Part shown: piece by piece, positions 10,691 to 21,110 of the stretch | Numbering within the stretch: the stretch's first letter is position 1 | How the letters are laid out: every line of letters begins with the position of its first letter | Assembly: GCA_022036555.1 (NCBI GenBank) | Contig: CM039120.1 | Span: 33,009,716-33,073,715, forward strand | Source: Microstegium vimineum | Lineage: Eukaryota > Streptophyta > Magnoliopsida > Poales > Poaceae | Direction of reading: 5' to 3' | DNA: 64,000 nt | Position numbers and translations under genes: made by a program | Notes under the pieces: generated by a model | What the model was told of the DNA's origin: nothing | Database searches by the model: none | What the model saw: only the letters and a program-made list of their open reading frames with translations

Positions 10691-11063
10691 TGTCGGTGTT
10701 ATGACCCAGGGGTCAAGACCACCAACTAGTAAATTTTTATATCGCGTGCTCCCTCTCTCAGATGTGATGCAAGATGGACACAAGGTTTATCCTGGTTCGG
10801 GCAAAGAAGGCCCTACGTCCAGCGGGGGAGGATGGCTTGTATTATCTCGCACCCAATGTGCTCGTACAGGGGGGGTACATGCTGAGTTACACAGAGTGCT
10901 CGGAGTGAGCTGGTGCCTAAGGCTAGCGGGGCTGCCCTAGGCGGTGGGTTGGCTGCTCGAGGGGTCGATCGAGCAGCGGTGCGTGTGTGGAGTGTGAGGG
11001 TCTGAACTAAAGTCTCAAATCGGAGATTTTAGGATCCAGCCCTTTCTTCTACCTTGGCGTCCC

Positions 11064-11071
11064 CTTTTATA
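11064..11071 (-). promoter_or_regulatory. TATA box in the 3' LTR of T1
   Basis: The minus strand reads TATAAAAG in a GGTCTATAAAAGGGG context. It is conserved in the other LTR at 25759-25766. In the 5' LTR this is the probable core promoter. In the 3' LTR it would drive outward readthrough into A. Confidence 0.7.
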
Positions 11072-11602
11072 GACCAAGGGGAGGTCCGAGGGTACAGGAT
11101 CCTAACTGCGGAGTATGGGCGGCGTGTCCATGGCATAGTGCCGGCGAAGGGACATCGAGCACTGTGCCGGCATGGCCTTCCCGTCCTTTTGGCACTCCAG
11201 GTCATGGTGGCAGTGGAAGTTGCCGCGGCACGTCGCGGCACAGCTTCCGCAGGCGGGCGCGAATCCCACAGCTGAAGCAAGACGGGGCGGATGGGACGGG
11301 CCCCATACTGGAGTTGTTGGAGGGAGGGGTCGAGCCCCTCGGTCGAGGAGGGGGGGGGCGAGCCCTGCGTGGCTCTGTCGTATCCCCGAAGTCGTTGTCG
11401 AGGGCTGCACTGTTCACGTTCTGAGGGGTGCTGCTGGAGTCCATACTCATGCCGTGGCGGCAGTAGCAACACAGTTGACAGGAATCGGGGACATGAGGGA
11501 GAGTTGTTGGATTTGACTGCGGACGCGGGCGCCCATGGCGTTAGGCGGATTTACTTTAACCCATGCCGGGACAGTTGGGCTGATCGAGCCTCCCGTGCGG
11601 GG

Positions 11603-11957
11603 GTCGTTCGTTCGACCCCTGGTCTGTCGCTCATCGTCGAGGTAGGGTCGGAGTAGAGGCGGAGTCGGAGGGATCGAAGTAGAGGCCGAGGGGTCGTTCG
11701 TTCGACCCCTTGTCCGTCACCCAGTGTCGAGGTAGGAGCCGGGGGGTCGTTCGTTCGACCCTCGGTCCGTCATTTGATGCCGAGGTGGAGGCCGAGGGGT
11801 CATTCGTTCGGCCCCTCGTCCATCATCCGGTGTCGAGGTAGGAGCCGGGGGGTCGTTCGTTCGACCCTCGGTCTGTCATTCGGCGTCGAGGTGGAGACGG
11901 AGGGGTCGTTCGTTCGGCCCTTCGTCCGTCTCTTTCCGTCGAGGTGGGCCGGCCCGC
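11603..11957. repeat. 53 bp tandem repeats in the 3' LTR of T1
   Basis: Units containing GTCGTTCGTTCG begin at 11603, 11693, 11746, 11799, 11852 and 11905. The last five are exactly 53 bp apart. Each also holds a CGTC...GTCGAGGT segment. The same six-unit layout occurs in the other LTR. The array lies upstream of TATA on the element strand, so in U3. Confidence 0.9.
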
Positions 11958-12111
11958 GACTGGTTGCCATAGCCGGTGTAGGGGGCCTTCGAGTGATGGG
12001 CCTTACGTTACTGACTTGAGCAGTGGGCTGGTCCCTGTCTTAAAAATGGTTGCTATGTTTAGCGTTAATTTATCGAAGGGTTTAGGGTACCCCTTACCTT
12101 TGTACCCGACA

Positions 12112-12128
12112 GCAGCCCCCGAGGCCCT
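12112..12128 (-). promoter_or_regulatory. Polypurine tract of T1
   Basis: The minus strand reads a G-rich run (GGCCTCGGGGGCTGC) immediately before the LTR start. Its place beside the 3' LTR on the internal side identifies the plus-strand primer. Similar CCCCCGAGG runs recur in the UTR and near 18400 and 18740. Confidence 0.7.
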
Positions 12129-12419
12129 AGAGGAGTGATTGAGAACTCCTCTAGGGGCTATGATATGTGTTTTTTCGGAGGGAGAAGGGGTTACCCAGAG
12201 GTTTTGCCCTTGACCTGCAGGGTTAGTGAGAAGCTCGATTCTCTGTGGGGTGCGCGTGAGCGCACCCCGCGGGGGTAGCCACCGAGGCCCCAGAGGAGTG
12301 ATTAAGAACTCCTCTGGGGGTTATGATGTGTTGTATCGAGGGGATTTAAGGTTACCTGGAGGTGTGGCGCCCTATCGAGGGTTCGACCTCATCCGCCAGG
12401 TTGTGGGCGTTCCTTTTCC

Positions 12420-13590
12420 TGAAAAGAGGAGTGTTCGAGGGCGGCTGTCGAACCCTACTGAGGGCCAGCCTTTGCTCCCTCGAGCATAACTGGAGTCAGA
12501 GCGCCCCACCCGAGAGGTCGACTCTGTCTGCCAGGTCACGAGTGTTTTCGACCCTCTTTCGTCGAGGGGTTCCGTGCGTAGTCGGGCCCTCGAGCCCTCG
12601 AATGGCTAGGCCTTCACTACCTCGTAGCGTCCTTCCCACGGATCCTTGCGTTCGGATTGTGGGGTGAAGAGCATCCTGCTATCCTCGTTAGGACGAGCCC
12701 GGAGTCCTCAGTGAGCTGTTGTCGGGCATGATTCCATTAAAAATGGTGCCCAGTACGGGTAAAAATCCGAGTGAGAACTCGTGCCCCATTCGATAGGGGT
12801 CGACTAGTGGCCCGGAGGCGTTCTCATTTAAGTAGGGCCGTATGGCTTACTAAGCACGACCATATGGATTACCAAGGTGCCAACCCCATTCGATAGGAGT
12901 TGGTGGCTCGATGCCTCCCAGCGTAGGGATCCTTAGGTATTCCTTGGTTATGCCTCGGATATGTCTCAGGGGACCTCGAGAGTTCGTTCTCGAGCTAGGG
13001 GCACGCGCCTGGCCCCCCCCCAGCCGGGACATCCCTGACTCGCGTACTCGAGGGCGTACACGAGGGCGGCTATCGCTCCCTCAAGATTTAGGGGTGGACC
13101 TGAGTCCGTTCACCATGGGTCCTTCCTGACCTCAGGTACTCGAGGGCGGCTATCGAACCCTATGTAAGGGTCAACCTTCGCTCCCTCAAGATTTGATGGA
13201 TGGTTCGTCATCCGACACTATCCTCAGAAGGAGGAGTCCTGCCTTGTGGAACGCCGAGGGGGAAAAGCAGGTAGTTGTATTGAACTTGGGGACATACCTG
13301 TGCCTTTGCCCATTGGGTTGGAGCTCTCGAGGGAGGCTATCGAACCCCACGAAAGGGCCAGCCTTTATCCCTTCGAGGCCGGGGAGTGGACTGGAGTCGA
13401 TGACCCGAGGTCTCCTCTGGCCTCGGGTACTCGAGGGGGGCTATCGAGCCCGTTCGTAGGCCGGCCTTTGTCCCCTCGAGATTTTGGGGGTGGACCGAAG
13501 TCTTAACCCGAGGTCATTTCTGGCCTCGGGTACTCGAGGGTAGCTGTCGAACCCTCTTTCGAGGGCCAGCTCTCGCTGCCTCAAAATTCC
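12420..13590. repeat. Imperfect minisatellite in the T1 UTR
   Basis: A core close to GGCTATCGAACCC, preceded by ACTCGAGGG and followed by GGCCAGCCTTTGTCCCTCGAG-like sequence, recurs near 12437, 13068, 13148, 13335, 13439 and 13542. The last three are about 104 bp apart. It lies between the 3' LTR and the promoter of the antisense gene. Tandem repeats in this UTR are a known trait of Tat/Ogre elements. Confidence 0.75.
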
Positions 13591-13802
13591 TTACCTCCAA
13601 AGATAATGCTTCCGGCCGCGCGCCTTTTTAGGCGATGTCCGTTCGGCGCAACAGTGGCAGTTGGAGGGCGGAGTGCGGTGCGGAGCGCGACGTTGGGACA
13701 GAACGCCTTATCCTGGAGGAAGACGAGGAAGGGGAGTACAGGCGCATTAAATGCAGAGATTCTCTTGCCTGTTCTGCCGAATCCGTTCGTTGGCCTCCCG
13801 CT

Positions 13803-13810
13803 TATAAATA
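13803..13810 (+). promoter_or_regulatory. TATA box of the T1 antisense gene
   Basis: TATAAATA lies about 200 bp before the ATG at 14009, followed by a C/T-rich leader (CCTGCCTCC repeated) typical of plant 5' UTRs. It is on the plus strand, opposite to the element, so it can only serve the antisense gene. Confidence 0.65.
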
Positions 13811-14008
13811 GCGAAGGTGAGGAGTTGGGTGCTTTTTCCACGCACTTGCATTCCCTGCCTCCTTGCCATCGCCATCCCTGCCTCCTTCTCCCCGCCATTG
13901 CCTTAGACGCCCTGTGAATTGAACCTCTGCGCACGCGAGAGAAAGAGAGGGGAGATTGGGAACGTACCTTCCGCCCCCGAGCCCGAGCGCATCTGCCTGC
14001 CTGCTCCC

Positions 14009-17000
14009 ATGGCCAAGTATAGCCTCGTCGGTCCCGATGACTGGCTCGCGTCTTCGATGACCGCCTCGCGCCTGGGGGATCTGGTGAAGAGCGGTCTCCT
14101 TCGGCCTGTCACCTCGACCGACCGACCGGAGTGGTTGTTGCCGTCGCCGGACCACGCCGAGCCCAATCCGGAGGAAGGATATGTGGTGAGCTTCGAGGTC
14201 TTCCACCAGGCGGGACTAGGCGCCCCACCCAGCCGTTTTCTGCACGCGATCCTCTACCATTACGGCATGGAACTTCAACACCTTTCCCCCAACGGCGTCT
14301 GGCATGCGGCGGTCTTCGCTGCCGTGTACGAAGGCTACCTCGGGATCGAGCCTCACTGGGAGTTATGGCTCCATTTCTTCGAGGCCAACATCTTCCATGC
14401 GTCGGCCGTCAAGGGTACCCGCAAGGTGGTCAGGGCCGGGTGCTGCTGCATCGCCCTCAAGCGGTCGGATTTCTGGATCCCGGCGAAGCTTTCGTCGAGC
14501 CACTCCGGATGGCACTCCGGGTGGTTTTACTTGAGGAACGACGACAACCTGCTCCCTGCCTACACCGGGAGGACGATCGACGCGCAGCCCGACTGCTGGA
14601 GGTACGGAGTCGTGCAGAGTAAGCAACGCCGCCTCGACAACCTGCTGGACGCGCGGTCGGGCGTCTGAACAAGGAGGGACTTACGGCGGCGATCGTCGCG
14701 TTGGCATTCCATCAGCGGCGGGTCGTGCCGCTGATGGCTCGACCCCTCCGCCTCGACGAGATGCATCCGGGGGTCGACCTCTCGGGGTGTCGCCTCCTGG
14801 GAGACGAACTGCCCCCTGAGAGGGTGGTCCGCCGCGTCCGCCACTTCTTTGCGGGCTCGTTCGACGCCAGGAACGTCGCCAGGATCCCCATGAGGCTGGA
14901 CGAGGGGTACATCGAGCTGGTAAAGTCCTCTTCCTCTGTTAGAGTTCTTGTGTTTGCCTTTTCCGCCTTTTTTTCTTGCGTTCTGACTACCTTGCGTTTC
15001 GCAGGGGAACGTTCCCTTCCGGAAGTCGCTCCCGCCGGTGAAGGAGGACCGGGCTGCTTCCCAGGCGAGGCGCTTCCAGGCGGAGAAGGACAAGAAGGCC
15101 AAGGACAAGGCCAAGGAGGACAAGGCAAAGAAGGCCCTGGAGAGGGAGGCGAGGGATCAGTGCCGAGCCCAACAGAGGCGGGAGGGCCTTCCCGAGGAGG
15201 AATCACCCTTGGAAGAGGAGGACGAGGAGGAGGAGGAGGACAGCGACAGCGATGTCAAGGTGGACTGGAGCGAGGAGGAACAGACGGCGCCCGAATAGAT
15301 GGTGGCCGTCGGAACAGGAGGAGGAGAGGGGTCGACGTCGAGGTCGGCCCCTACTGTCGAAGCCGAGCCACGGGGGGAGCGCCCCGTGGCCTCTCAAGAT
15401 GAAGTGTCGTGGCAGACGCGCAGGCGGTTGTCGCGATCCCCGTCGGGGGGTCGATCGAGCGAGCCCTTGGCACCTGCCGCGTCGAGCGCACGGGCGTCGG
15501 GCCCGTCGGCGCAGGAGGAAGTTAGCAGGGGGACGACAGGGGCATCGTCGGCCCCTGCCCAGGATACGGGGCTGAGGGCGGCCTCGACCCCCGCCCCCCG
15601 GCGGGTTGTGTTCAGGTCCTCGATCGGCCCGAAGGCCGTTGGCCAAAAACGACTGGCCCCGAAGGGGTACGTTGACCTCGAGGGTGTTGTTTGCATTTTT
15701 CTTTTTGTTACTAACGACCTGTGCTTATCGTCGTGCACGGGTTTCTTTCTCAGGTCGAAGCGCCCGCAAGAGGATGCGTCCCTCGCCCCTGACAAGAAGC
15801 TGACGGTGGGGGCTGCAGTCGGGGCGGCCGTCAGAGCCAGTCCCGCTGCCCCGCCCCCTTCGATGCTTACCCCCGAGGCGGCGTGGGCAGCCAAGGCCCG
15901 GGGGGCGATGGAGCGAGGGGCAGCGCAGGGCGCCTCGGCACCTGCTCAGGCGGTAGAGGAGACGGGCCTGCCCGCCCCACCGGCGAGGGCCGCCGAAGTG
16001 ACGGGCGTCGCCGCGCCTGCGCAGCCGTCGGAGGGAGTCGCACCCGGCGCCTCTGAAGGCGCGGGGCCTGTGTCGACGGTGGTCGCGACCGAGGAGGTGG
16101 AGCCCCAAGCAGCTACCGAGATGGAGGTGGCCGGGCCCCAAGCCGCTGCGAACGAGGGGGAGGCCCCGGCTCACCCAACGCCGGGGCGGTGGCCCGAGGG
16201 TCTAGCCTCGCTGGAGGCGCGACTGCGGCTTGAACGCGAGGGCACGGCCGGTGCCGCGTCTGAGGGCCCTTCGCGAACGCCAGAGGTCGAGGAGGGGGGT
16301 CGGGTCGAGCGGCCCGAGGCGACACCCGCGCCGGAGAAGGGCGGGATGCTGATGGAGCCCACCGCCGAAGAGGTGGCCGAGATGGTGGCCGAGCTGGTGG
16401 GCTCGGCGGAGACGACCGCCGTCGCAGCCCCTCATGCGGAACCAGAGGTGGCTTGGCCTCACCTCGAGGCTGGGGGGTCATTGTCTCGAGGTAAGTCGTG
16501 CTCCGACTTATTCGAGCCGTAGTGGGTCTGTGGTGCTAGGTACTGATCTCTTCGTGCCTTTCCCCATGCAGGGCCGTTCTGCTGGCCAGGGCTTCCTTTG
16601 CCCGGTGGTGAAGGCTCGGCGGGACCATCGACGTCCTCGCGGGGTGGCCCCGAGGCCAGGAGAGACTAGGCGGAGGGGTTTTCCGCCTTCTTCGCTTGGC
16701 AAGGGGAGGTGGAGCGCCGCGGGGGTGCCACCGCAGTGCGCCAGGGCGTCATGCGGTAGCTCCAAGAGAGGATTGCCACCGACAGCACGTACTACGGACA
16801 AGAGGTCCTTGAGCTGGCGGACCTTCAAGACCCTGAGCAGCTCTTCCTGACGCTCGACAACCAGGCCGAGCTCCGGCAGTGGGAGCACCTCGAGGAGTAT
16901 CGGGCTTGGTTCGAGCACTCGGTGCGCCTTGCCACGAATGTCGCCGGCATGGACATATGCCGGGGATGGAGGTGGGTTTCGTTCTCCCTTAGATTTTGCC

Positions 17001-18211
17001 CGGGTGGCATGACTGTTCTTTTTTCTGATGATCTTCCTTTTCATCCTTGTCAGACGCTGCGGGCGAGATCCTATGAGAAGTCCCAGTTCATCCTCCGGGC
17101 GCAGGAGCAACTCCCGGCCCTCCGCGCCTTGCTGGAGAGGGCGGAGAGCGAGGCCGCCCGGGCGAGGGCCGAGGCGGAAGCCGCTCGGGAGGATGCCGAG
17201 TCGAAGGTCGCCCACGCGAGGGCTGGCTTTACGGCCGTGCAGGAGGAAGCCCGGGTCGCCCAGGAGGCGGCGCAGTCGAGGCTCGACGACGCCCTTCAGT
17301 CGACCATCAAGGTAGGGCATGAGCGGGACGCTGCCCTCGAGGCCAAGCGCAAGGCCGAGGAAGAGGCTGCCCGGCTGAAGGAGGAGCTGGCCCGGGCGAC
17401 AGAGGGCATCCGGGGTCTCCGGGGCGACCTCGATGCCGTCTCCCGTGGGCGCGACACGCTGGCCGCCGCGGAGGAGAAGGCTCGGACCCGCACGATTTCC
17501 CTGGGCGTGGTGGCGATGAACCAGAAGAGAGCCCTCGATGACGCAGGCAAGACCATCGAGGGCCTCGAGGCTAAGGTCAGTGGTCAGGCCTCTGAGCTTA
17601 TCGACGTCCGCCGCCAGCTCAAGGAGACCGAGCGGAGCTACACCACTCTGGAGGTGCATGCCCAAGGTAAGTGTCTCGAGAGTGTTGCTAAATATGCCCT
17701 GCCTCGACCCTCTTCCTGCTCTTTTGGGTTTTGACCGGGTTGTGTGCTTGTTTTGGCAGAGCTTGCGACGGACAAGGCCCGAGCCCACGAGGACCTGAAC
17801 GGTCTTCAGGGCCTCCTCAGGATGGAGGCAAGCCTTAATGCGAGGCTCGCGGGCGTCATCAACGCATTCTGTGACGACCTCATGGTCGAGCCCGAGCCAG
17901 AGGTCGAGGGCGACGCTCGAGGGGAGTCCCTACTGCGCCGCTTCTACTCCATGACGCAGGAGGTGACGGAGCATGTCCGTGCTGCCCTGCATGTGGGCGT
18001 GAAGCGGGCCCTCGCAGTTGTCAACTCGGCCTACAATTATGACCTCAACGTCGTCGCCAACGGGTTTGCCACTGACCCGAGGCTGACCGACGAAGAGAAC
18101 GACGCGACGTGCCAGAAGTTGATGGATCTTGCGGAGGTGCCCGGAGGCGAGCTGGCAAAGCTCTTCGAGCCCGAGGTGATCCCCTCGGCGGACGGAGGTG
18201 GCGCCGAGTAG
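14009..18211 (+). pseudogene. Antisense extra gene of T1, PF04195-like ('putative gypsy type transposon'), with introns
   Basis: Start ATG 14009 follows the TATA box by about 200 bp. Exon 1 has a P-x-x-R-F-L-H-A-I-L...G-M-E-L-Q-H-L-S-P-N-G block and an H-W-E-L-W block (about 14215-14370), as in the PF04195 family of plant gypsy-associated proteins. Later parts are Lys/Glu-rich (15038-15290), Ala/Pro-rich and low-complexity (15300-16490), a long coiled coil (17054-17666) and a C-terminal helical domain. Introns with GT-AG ends lie at 14920-15004, 15667-15753, 16491-16571, 16972-17053 and 17667-17759. Introns 1, 2, 3 and 5 keep the frame. Intron 2 is 87 bp and stop-free, so it is uncertain. Intron 4 leaves a one-base mismatch. 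Damage: a frameshift near 14650 and TAG codons at 15296, 16667 and 16757. The gene is GC-rich and ends 580 bp from pol, tail to tail. Its function is unknown. Confidence 0.8.
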
Positions 18212-18791
18212 CCCTCGGATGTTGTCGATGAGCTTCTGCAGACTCTTCACCATCCGATGTGGCCAACGCGTGATGCCCAACTTCCTGCATTGCTTCTTGA
18301 GGACGGTGACCCCCTCGCTGAGTAGTCCCAGGCCTACGAGCCATATCTGGACAGGAAGGTCCGTGTAACGGTTAGGCTTTTGTAATGATACAATGCCAAG
18401 CCCCCGAGGGCTTCTTATATCTAATGCATTTTGATCGAGATGCACATTGTTATTTTCGTTTCTCGAGCTCTCCCTGCTTTTCTTTGCCTGAGTCGACGCT
18501 TGTGGACTTAAGTGTTCGACGCACGCTCGTATCCCTGGAAGGTGGGGAGCGAGCAGGGATACCGTAGCCCTGGGGCGTAGGAGAGTCCCTGGCTCGGCGA
18601 CACCCGCGACCCTTAGGGAGTTCGAGGCGCCTTTACTTAGTCGCGAAGCGTGCTCCAGGGAAAGATCGAGAGGGAAAGCCGAGTTTCGAAAAAAACGTTC
18701 GAGTTTTTCGGGGACTTAGGAGGGGGGTGCCCCCTGTTAGCCCCCGAGGGAGGCTCGACATTGCTAGGGCAAAGTCAAGGCTACCTTTGAG
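18212..18791. other. Spacer between the antisense gene and pol of T1
   Basis: No supportable gene. It carries CCCCCGAGGG runs near 18396 and 18741 that resemble the T1 polypurine tract, and would hold the overlapping 3' ends of two convergent transcripts. Confidence 0.5.
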
Positions 18792-19946
18792 TTACGAACG
18801 AATGTGAAATGTGTTTCGAGAACATTTAATTCGTTCGTAACGCGATAAGTGTACATAATGCGGAAATGTACGAGGCATCGAGGCCTCAGGGATAGAAACG
18901 ACGTAGCTGTTCGATGTTCCACCGTTGGTGAGGATCTCGCCCTTTTCGTTCTTCCGCTTGTAAGTGTTAGGCTTCAGCACCTCTGCTATGATGAAGGGTC
19001 CCTCCCAAGGCGGCGTCAGCTTGTGACGCCCCTTGGTGCTTTGTCGACGGCGCAGAACGAGGTCGCCGACGTCTAGGTCCCTTTTGGGTACGTTTTTGTC
19101 GTGGTAGCGCCGCAACGGCTGTTGGTACATTGCTGACTTGAAGAGGGCCACATCACGAGCTTCCTCAAGCTGGTAGAGGGAGTCCTCTCGGGCTACTGTG
19201 TTGGCTTGCTCGCTGTAGGCTTTCAGTCGAGGGGACCCGTACTCGAGGTCAGTGGGGAGGATGGCCTCGGACCCATAGACCAAGAAGAACGGAGAGAACC
19301 CCGTGGCTCAACTTGGTGTCGTTCGGAGACTCCATAGCACAGCGGGCAGGTCATCGACCCATCTCCTGCCATGTCTGTTCAGCCGATCGAAGATCCTCGG
19401 CTTGAGGCCCTGCGAAACCATACCATTGGCACGCTCGACCTGACCGTTAGTTTGAGGGTGGGCGACTACGGACCAATTCACCCTGATGTGGTGATGGTCA
19501 TAGAAGTCCAGGAATTTTTGGCCGGTGAACTGCGTGCCGTTGTTGGTGATGATGACGTTGGGGACCCCGAAGCGGTGGATGATGTCAGTGAAGAATATCA
19601 CGACTTGTCGAGACTGGATGTTGGCGATGGGTCGAGCCTCGATCCACTTTGAGAACTTGTCTATAGCCACGAGGAGGTGAGTGTGGCCACCCTTGGTTCT
19701 TTTCAGGGGGGCGACAATGTAGAGCCCCCATAATGCGAATGGCCAGGTTATGGGTATCATCTGAAGAGCCTGGGAGGGTAGGTGGGTCTGCCTGGCGTAG
19801 AATTGGCATCCCTTGCAAGATCGAACGAGTTTGGTGGCGTCGGTGACAGCCATCGGCCAGTAGAAGCCTTGTCGAAAGGCACTTCCTACCAGCGTTCTCG
19901 GCGCCGCGTGGTGGCCACAAGGCCCTGAGTGTAGCTCCTTCAGCAA
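18792..19946 (-). pseudogene. pol: Integrase of T1 (catalytic residues lost)
   Basis: The minus strand has an H-x-G-x-C-G-H...C-x2-C zinc region (about 19946-19800), the core, and a C-terminal part with V-G-D-L-V-L-R and W-E-G-P-F (18792-19283). In the core, the first catalytic Asp of the W-G-L-D block is Tyr (W-G-L-Y-I-V, about 19717), and the second, normally T-D-N-G, reads T-N-N-G (about 19547). The Glu of G-Q-V-E-R-A-N is kept. The frame breaks near 19300. Such an enzyme should not join DNA ends. Confidence 0.85.
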
Positions 19947-20134
19947 TGCCCTCCCCTCCTCGAGGGTGAGGCAGCGTTGAAGTACACCGGACAGGCTACG
20001 TCAATATAGCTCGCGGCCGTCCCCGTACAAGACGTACGTTTTGGCACGGCGGGCCTCCGTGCGGTCCTCTGGGAGTTCGCCCCGTGTCAGGTACTCGAGG
20101 TAGGGTGCGCGCCAATCCGTCGGAAGGGTTGGCG

Positions 20135-20667
20135 CTACGGTAGCCCCGTCGATCTCCATGACCTCTTCCCCGCTCGAGGGGGGATCGGTCGAGGGGGGTC
20201 GATCAACCCTTGTTCGAGGGCGGGAGCCCCCGAGTCTAGGTCGATGTATGGCTCGTGAAGATCCCTCGAGAATATGACGGGAGGGACCGTACCTCGAGTA
20301 GACGCGATTTTGGCCAGCTCATCGGCAGCTTCGTTGTACCGACGAGCGACGTGGTTGAGCTCGAGGCCGTAGAACTTTTCCTCGAGTTTTCGGACCTCCT
20401 TGCAGTAGGCTTCCATCTTGGGGTCGTGGCAGCTCGAATCTTTCATTACTTGGTCGATCACCAACTACGAGTCCCCCGCACGTCGAGGCATCGAACCCCG
20501 AGCTCGATGGTGATGCGCAGGCCGCTGACGAGGGCCTCGTACTCGGCGACGTTGTTGGAGGTGGGGAAGTGGAGGCGGATGACATAGCGCATATGGACCC
20601 CTGAGGGTAATATGAACAGCAATCCAGCGCCTGCTCCCGTCTTCATCAACGATCCGTCGAAGTACAT
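20135..20667 (-). pseudogene. pol: Second RNase H-like region (aRH) of T1
   Basis: It begins Y-F-D-G-S-L-M (20667), continues N-N-V-A-E-Y-E-A-L-V-S-G-L, changes frame near 20460, then reads R-R-Y-N-E-A-A-D-E-L-A-K-I-A. These are the aRH blocks that distinguish the Tat branch. It lies between the first RNase H and integrase. Confidence 0.8.
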
Positions 20668-20769
20668 GGTCCAAAACTCGTTCTGAACCTGCGCTGGGTG
20701 TAGTTGGGTGTCGGTCCATTCTGCAATGAAATCTGCCAGTACCTGAGACTTGATGGCCTTCCGAGGGGC

Positions 20770-21110
20770 TTAGGAGAGAGTCTCCCCCATGAGCTCGGCC
20801 GACCACTTGGCGATCCTTCCAGACGCCTCCCGGTTCTGGATTATCTCTCTGAGGGGGAAAGATGAGACCACAATGACCGGGTGGCCCAGGAAATAGTGCT
20901 GGAGCTTCCGCCGAGTGAGGACGATCGCGTACAACAGCTTTTGGATGTGGGGGTACCTCGTCTTGGTCTCGGAAAGCACCTCGCTCACAAAGTAGACAGG
21001 CCTCTGAACCGGCAGGGCATGTCCTTCCTCCTCCCTCTCGACTACTACGACCGCGCTGACTACCTGGGTAGTTGCTGCGACGTAGAGCAAGAGGGGCTCG
21101 GCCGGACTCA
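20770..21110 (-). pseudogene. pol: RNase H of T1
   Basis: It follows RT, with L-Y-V-A-A-T near its start, then V-Y-F-V-S-E-V-L and Y-P-H-I-Q-K-L-L-Y-A-I-V and R-I-A-K-W-S-A-E-L, typical of the Ty3-gypsy RNase H. The junction with RT is frameshifted, and a stop at 20770 separates it from the second RNase H. Confidence 0.8.

Larger units (their letters stand above)
10691..12111 (-). repeat. 3' LTR of T1
   Basis: On the plus strand it begins TGTCGGTGTTATGACCC and ends TGTACCCGACA. On the element strand it reads TGTCGGGTACA...ACCGACA. It contains a TATA box and six repeats of a GGTCGTTCGTTCGACC-type unit. Confidence 0.95.

Noticed and set aside
11029..11656. Several 70-147 codon frames on both strands in the T1 LTR, repeated at 25724-26278
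   Set aside because: All lie in LTR sequence, overlap one another in up to five frames and shift between the two LTR copies. GC-rich composition explains them.
16508..17788. 426-codon open frame on the minus strand across the T1 antisense gene
   Set aside because: It is the complement of the GC-rich coiled-coil exons and runs straight through two predicted introns. Composition explains it, and it has no recognisable domain.
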